Assembly (NCBI RefSeq): GCF_963169125.1 | Contig: NC_084794.1 | Location: 116,598,358 to 116,662,357 of the forward strand | DNA from: Humulus lupulus | Taxonomy: Eukaryota > Streptophyta > Magnoliopsida > Rosales > Cannabaceae | DNA: 64,000 nucleotides | Direction of reading: 5' to 3' | Shown: one piece after another, positions 59,523 to 64,000 of the stretch | Position numbering within the stretch: position 1 is the stretch's first letter | How the letters are laid out: the number at the start of each line of letters is the position of its first letter | The notes under the pieces: model-generated | The model's input: the letters and a program-made list of their open reading frames with translations, nothing else | Databases searched by the model: none | What the model was told of the DNA's origin: nothing | Program-made: the position numbers and the translations under genes

Positions 59523-59751
59523 GTGTCGTTACCATCAGTGGGGCACTAACGCTATTACCGACCGGTTTACGTCAGTGGGCCACTGACGCAAACGACCCCA
59601 TTAAACACCGTCAGTGTACATTATGACGAAATTTCCCTCTCATTTGTGGCATTGCCCAACTGCCACAAATGTTAATTCTAGGTCAATAGCGTCAGTCAAC
59701 TGCATTGAGTGATGCGTTTGACTAACACAATTGCCCTTTTTTGTAGTAGTG

Positions 59752-60941
59752 TGTACTATTGGCTGGGAATGAAGAAGGACATAACAGAATTTGTTGCTAA
59801 ATGCCTTACGTGTCAAAAAGTTAAGGCCGAACATCAGAGACCTTCTGGAACGTTACAACCACTAGAGATTCCCGAGTTGAAATGGGAAGATATAGTCATG
59901 GACTTCGTAATGGGATTACCAAGGACCACCAAGAAACGCGACTCTTTTTGGGTGATTATAGATTGACTTGCAAAGTCAGCTCACTTCTTGCCAGTCAGAA
60001 CCATTTACAATGCAGAACAATACAAAGAGATATATGTGGCAGAGATAGTAAGACTGCATGGAGTTCCAAAGACAATAGTCTTTGATAGAGGATCGGTGTT
60101 AACCTCAAAATTTTGGGAAAGCCTACAGCATGCGATGGGCACTAAGCTAAAGTTAAGTACGACATTTCACCCTCAGACGGATGGTCAGTCAGAATGCACC
60201 ATTCAAAATTTAGAAGATTTGCTAAGGGCATATGTTCTAGACTTCTCATGATCAAGGAGCAAGTACGTACTGTTGATAGAATTCTCGTACAATAATAGCT
60301 ATCAAGCCACAATAGGCATGGCGCCTTATGAAATTCTTTATGGAAGAAAGTGTCGATCACCACTTCATTGGGACGAAGTTGGGGAAAGACGATACTTAGG
60401 ACCAGAAGATGTAAGAGAAGCAATGGAAGCGGTAGAAATGATACGACAAAGAATGATCACTGTTCAAAGTTGCCAGAAAAGCTATGCTGACTATAAGAGG
60501 CGAGATGTTGAGTTTGTAGTGGGTGATCAAGTTTTTCTAAAAGTACCACCAATGAAGGGGATTATGCGTTTCGAAAAGAAAGGGAAGCTAAGCTTGAGAT
60601 TTATAGGACCTTTTGAGATATTGGACAAAGTTTGACAAGTAGCATACTGGTTGGCCTTACCACCATCGTTAACTGAGACGCATTATGTGTTCCATATCTC
60701 TATACTGAGAAAGTATGTGTTTGATCAATCTCATGTGTTGGATTACGAGGATCTAGAGCTGAAGCAGGATTTAAGTTATGAAGAACAACTAGTACGCGTT
60801 CTAGAACGGGGAACTAAGGAGTTGAGATCCAATAGTATCCATGTAGTCAAAATTCTGTGGAGCCATAGCACTGAAAGAGAAGCACCTTGGGAGCTGGAGG
60901 AAGATATGAGGGAACAATACCTCGAGATTTTTGGTAAGTAA
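59752..60941 (+). pseudogene. Integrase and chromodomain fragment of element G
   Basis: One plus-strand frame with three TGA stops (59964, 60249, 60633) and no frameshift. It begins in the integrase zinc-finger region (YYWLGMKKDITEFVAKCLTC, first codon at the CACTA junction). It continues with MDFVMGLP, VFDRGSVLTS, GQSECTIQ (catalytic E kept), [15 protein letters not shown] and GPFEILDKV, and ends with ILWSHSTEREAPWELEEDM at about 60850-60910, a chromodomain-like tail. Confidence 0.87.
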
Positions 60942-60964
60942 AATTTCGAGGAGGAAATTTTTTT

Positions 60965-60976
60965 AAGAAGGGAAGA
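60965..60976 (+). promoter_or_regulatory. Polypurine tract of element G
   Basis: AAGAAGGGAAGA next to the LTR start at 60978. Confidence 0.7.
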
Positions 60977-60977
60977 T

Positions 60978-63027
60978 TGTAATACCCAAGTAGTTTTTTT
61001 ATTCAATTATGATATGTTTATAAATTGTGGTAAATTTAAAAGTAATACTTTAGTTGTGGTATTATTTTAGTTAGTTTAGAAAAAAGTGAGATGATTGCGT
61101 GTATTAGATAAATTTGCATTTATCTTGAGTTTTGAATTAACTAGAGTAAGTTTTCTACTTCTTTTGAATTAATATATAATGGGGTGATATTATTATTTAT
61201 TTATGTAAATAATAATTCTCTTAAAATTTCTTATAGCGGTTTAATAACAGAAATAAGATAATTCTCTAGATTTGTGTTTGGGTATGATATTTAAGTTTGA
61301 ATATATTTGAGTTGATATATTAGTTAATGGTAAAAAACGATATTCTTTTAGTTATGAGAACTCGTTCATAACAGATTTTTATTTTGAACATTTGTTTGTT
61401 TATTTAATGATAGAATAATAGAACAGATGTATTAGAAAATGTCAATTAGTTAGTCAGCTAGTATTCGGTGATATAATATATATATATATATGTGTGATCA
61501 ATTTAAAACTAAGATATTGTGTGATGAGTTAGTTAAATTTTTTACTATGGTTATGAAAAGAGGTTGTGGAGATTAAATAATTATTGGATGAGCTTATGTT
61601 TAAACTAAGGATATATATTACTTAAGTAGTTTCAAAATCACGTTAAAAACAAAGTAGATAGATTTAATTAGCTTGTTTATGTTTGGTTATATAATCGTTA
61701 TAGGCAGGATTTTAAGATTTATTTTAATTATAAAAATAAAATAAATAAATAAATAACTCAAATATCTAATAATCTCATAGAGAATCTCGACTAAGCTATG
61801 TAGTTGAAGTTAATAGCGGTTAATAGATATTCTAGAAATTTTAGTTAGATTTTTTTATGATTTCAAATTTAAAATAATTATTGTTAGGTCATATAAGTCT
61901 ATAAATAAGAGCATTGAGAATAAATTTTGAGTTAATAAATTAAGAAGAAGAGAAAGGCTTTGTGGTCGAATGTTGTAGATCTCTTCAGCTTTTGGAGGTA
62001 CGGGTATTGTTTGGTTAATGTAAGTTTGCGTCACTTTTGTTATCTTTTTGGTGACTTAAATAATTTTCTAATTAAGTCATTAATGGGGTTCTAATGATAT
62101 TAGGGTTCAAGTAGTTAACCAGTTAAGAAGGTGGTCTTCGTTGTTTTAATCATATTCTTTAGGTAAGATTTCTATTCTGGTTCAATGAGTTGAATTCTTT
62201 TGGAGGATAGGATTCTAACATATGTTATGGTAAAACTAGGTTCTACACTTTGCAATCTCTCACGCTTGTTATTTGATCTTTGTTGAGGTAAGGAAAATTA
62301 GATAGATATAGTTTATGATCTTAAGTGAATGTATGACCCTAACATTTCATGTACAAGGAAATAAGTGTGGCTGGACATAAGTGATGTTCCCAATTTTATG
62401 ACGGGCCTAATTGATGTCCGGTATGCTCGAATGCCAAAAACAGTATGACGGACCTATGTGATGTCCGTGGCTTGATTGCCAACCTTTTATAAGCACTTTT
62501 TTTTCCTTGCCTGGCTTGTTATTAGCTATTATTACCTATATGAATATAACCAATAGTGTATGATTATGACTTAGGATATTTTATGACTTTATATGAGTTA
62601 GTTATCTTGATAAAATAGTGTTATTATGAAATCTTGTATAAATTTGTGATTATATGTATTGTTATGCTATGTATGATTATATTATTTATTATATGCATTT
62701 TCCTTATAGTGTAATTGTGCATATCAAGGAAATTAAGGATAGAATGGCCGATGGCGAGTGGGACCTGAATAGCTGTTGGTGTATTCATGAGGGTCATGTA
62801 GCTACTGAAAAAGGTCTAGGGATTATGATTTGGGTTTCTTTATTAAGCATTTTTAATTATTTAAATTTAATGTTGTTGTATTTAATTTTGTTATAAAGAC
62901 AAATCTTTTTATTGTAAAATTTGGTTCCCTCTATTTTATGTTATTTTTTAATAAAAGAGCAACATTTATGTTTTATGATCCAACATTGGTTCTCAATATT
63001 ATAATTATGAGAATTAAGGGCATTACA
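60978..63027 (+). repeat. 3' LTR of element G (2050 bp)
   Basis: Starts TGTAATACCC and ends GGGCATTACA; only one copy is in the window. It is AT-rich with a TATATATATATATATG run near 61480. Confidence 0.7.
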
Positions 63028-63726
63028 GTGCATGCCCTAAAAAGGTGAGATATTTTGTAGTAGTGATTATTATGTGCATTTTGAGTATATAAAATTGGTG
63101 TGTGTCTATTATTATTCATTAAAAAATATTATGGTCGAATATATTATTTATTTATTTAACAATTTAAAAACATAATAAAAATAAGTTAAATATATTTTGA
63201 AAATAAAGTTAAGCAAACGAATTACTTTTCTTACTATATATGATATTGTTTTGTATCAAATGCACGCTATATGTCGTGATTTTTTAACAATGATATAATA
63301 TGATTAAATTAATTACATAATTATTTTATATAGTATTATTTTTAAATAAGTAAACTTCATAATAAACATTAATTAGTAGATGAGAATACTTTTGATTTTA
63401 TAAACTGGTTTGAAATTTTTATATTTTTGCTCCATTAATTTTTGAGGATCAGCTTAAACTTGTATTGTCAGATACTTTATTGATAATTTTTTACAAACAC
63501 TTTAATTGTATGCTTTCTTTTCCTTAAAAATATTTTTATAATAGGTTTATATTAGTATTTAAAAATGATATTACTAACAAGAATTTACCATAACCAAACA
63601 TAGTTTTTCATTTTCTTTACGATACCTCTTTTGTATGTTCCATCAATCATACTACAGAACTCTTTTGCTGTTTGACCGATCATAATTTCATATAAGTTGT
63701 CAGTGTTGGGATTGAGTTGAGGATAT
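63028..63726. other. AT-rich flank of element G
   Basis: About 700 bp with no supported gene or repeat; it is original host DNA or an older unrecognized element. Confidence 0.5.
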
Positions 63727-64000
63727 CACTACAAGAAAAAAAAGTTATTTGCGCCAAATAATAGTTTCTGCCGCAAATAAAAACAGTATGAGTTAAGGAT
63801 AATATTAGCGGCCATATGACGTTATTTGCGGCGAATATTTTCGCCGCAAATAATGAAAAAAGTGGTAAATAATATTGGAGGAAAAATCTCGCGGTCATTT
63901 ATTCAACAATTATTTGCGGTGAATTATTTCGCCACAAATACGTTTAGCGTTTCTAAATGAGTTATTGAAACGATGTTGTGTGCCTTATTTGCGGCGTTTT
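63727..64000 (+). mobile_element. Left end of a second CACTA-type transposon (cut by window end)
   Basis: Starts CACTACAAGAAAAA after TAT (possible 3-bp target duplication). Subterminal TTTGCGGCG/CGCCGCAAA repeats occur in both orientations, including a perfect hairpin with 14-bp arms at 63822-63835 and 63840-63853. Confidence 0.8.

Larger units (their letters stand above)
58977..59751. mobile_element. Right end of a CACTA-type DNA transposon
   Basis: On the minus strand the sequence from 59751 inward reads CACTACTACAAAAAAGGGC, a typical CACTA terminus. Inside it lie subterminal repeats and hairpins built on GTCAGTGGGGCACTGAC (59366-59600), as expected for transposase-binding subterminal regions. 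The AT-rich part before 59260 is non-coding. The left end is not in the window; it presumably lies beyond element E. Confidence 0.65.
59752..63027 (+). mobile_element. Element G: 3' part of a Tekay-type chromovirus
   Basis: An integrase-to-chromodomain fragment (59752-60941) is followed by a polypurine tract and an LTR (60978-63027). The left side is cut by the CACTA terminus at 59751, so the 5' part probably lies left of the window. Its LTR differs from those of A, B and D. Confidence 0.82.

Overview
This window is plant nuclear DNA, probably from an angiosperm with a large repeat-rich genome. It looks like gene-poor heterochromatin: I find no ordinary single-copy host gene, rRNA or tRNA. 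Nearly every base can be assigned to a transposable element, and the elements are nested inside one another.

Two Ty3/gypsy groups dominate. Elements A, B, D and G are chromodomain-bearing Tekay/Del-type chromoviruses. They have long LTRs of about 1.9-2.2 kb; those with a visible leader (A, B, D2) have an initiator-Met tRNA primer site, and the pol order is PR-RT-RH-IN-chromodomain. Elements C, E and F are Tat-lineage elements with LTRs of 0.6-1.0 kb, TGGCGCC-like or GGTGC-like primer sites and, in E and F, an extra gene between pol and the 3' LTR on the opposite strand. Two CACTA-type DNA transposon ends are also present.

Layout. E (Tat, minus strand) runs from 1 to 46795; only the last 15 bp of its left LTR are inside the window. 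It is split by A (465-23913, Tekay, plus) and by the D complex (29805-42948, Tekay, plus). A's 3' LTR is split by B (7952-22167, Tekay, minus, TSD ACCAC). B's gag-pol is split by C (13316-17905, gag-only Tat, plus, TSD AAAGC). F (47263-58971, Tat, plus, TSD ATTAC) lies right of E in AT-rich DNA that ends at a CACTA terminus (59751). That terminus abuts the integrase of G (59752-63027, Tekay, plus). The likely nesting is therefore G > CACTA > E > A > B > C; the two outermost levels are inferred because their left halves lie outside the window. A second CACTA element begins at 63727.

Coding state. B is almost intact: its gag-pol frame is continuous across the C insertion with a single nonsense codon. 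A, D and G keep one dominant frame with several point nonsense codons (D1 also has frameshifts). E and F are pseudogenized.

Most interesting content. (1) E and F each carry an antisense gene with short GT-AG introns; two intron positions and phases match between these divergent elements, and each gene has its own TATA box. (2) B and D2 share an extra 155-codon ORF (ORF0) between the primer site and gag, about 76% identical, with flanking splice-like signals. (3) D is a three-LTR tandem whose left end was deleted together with about 0.5 kb of E. (4) C is a short gag-only (TR-GAG-like) element.
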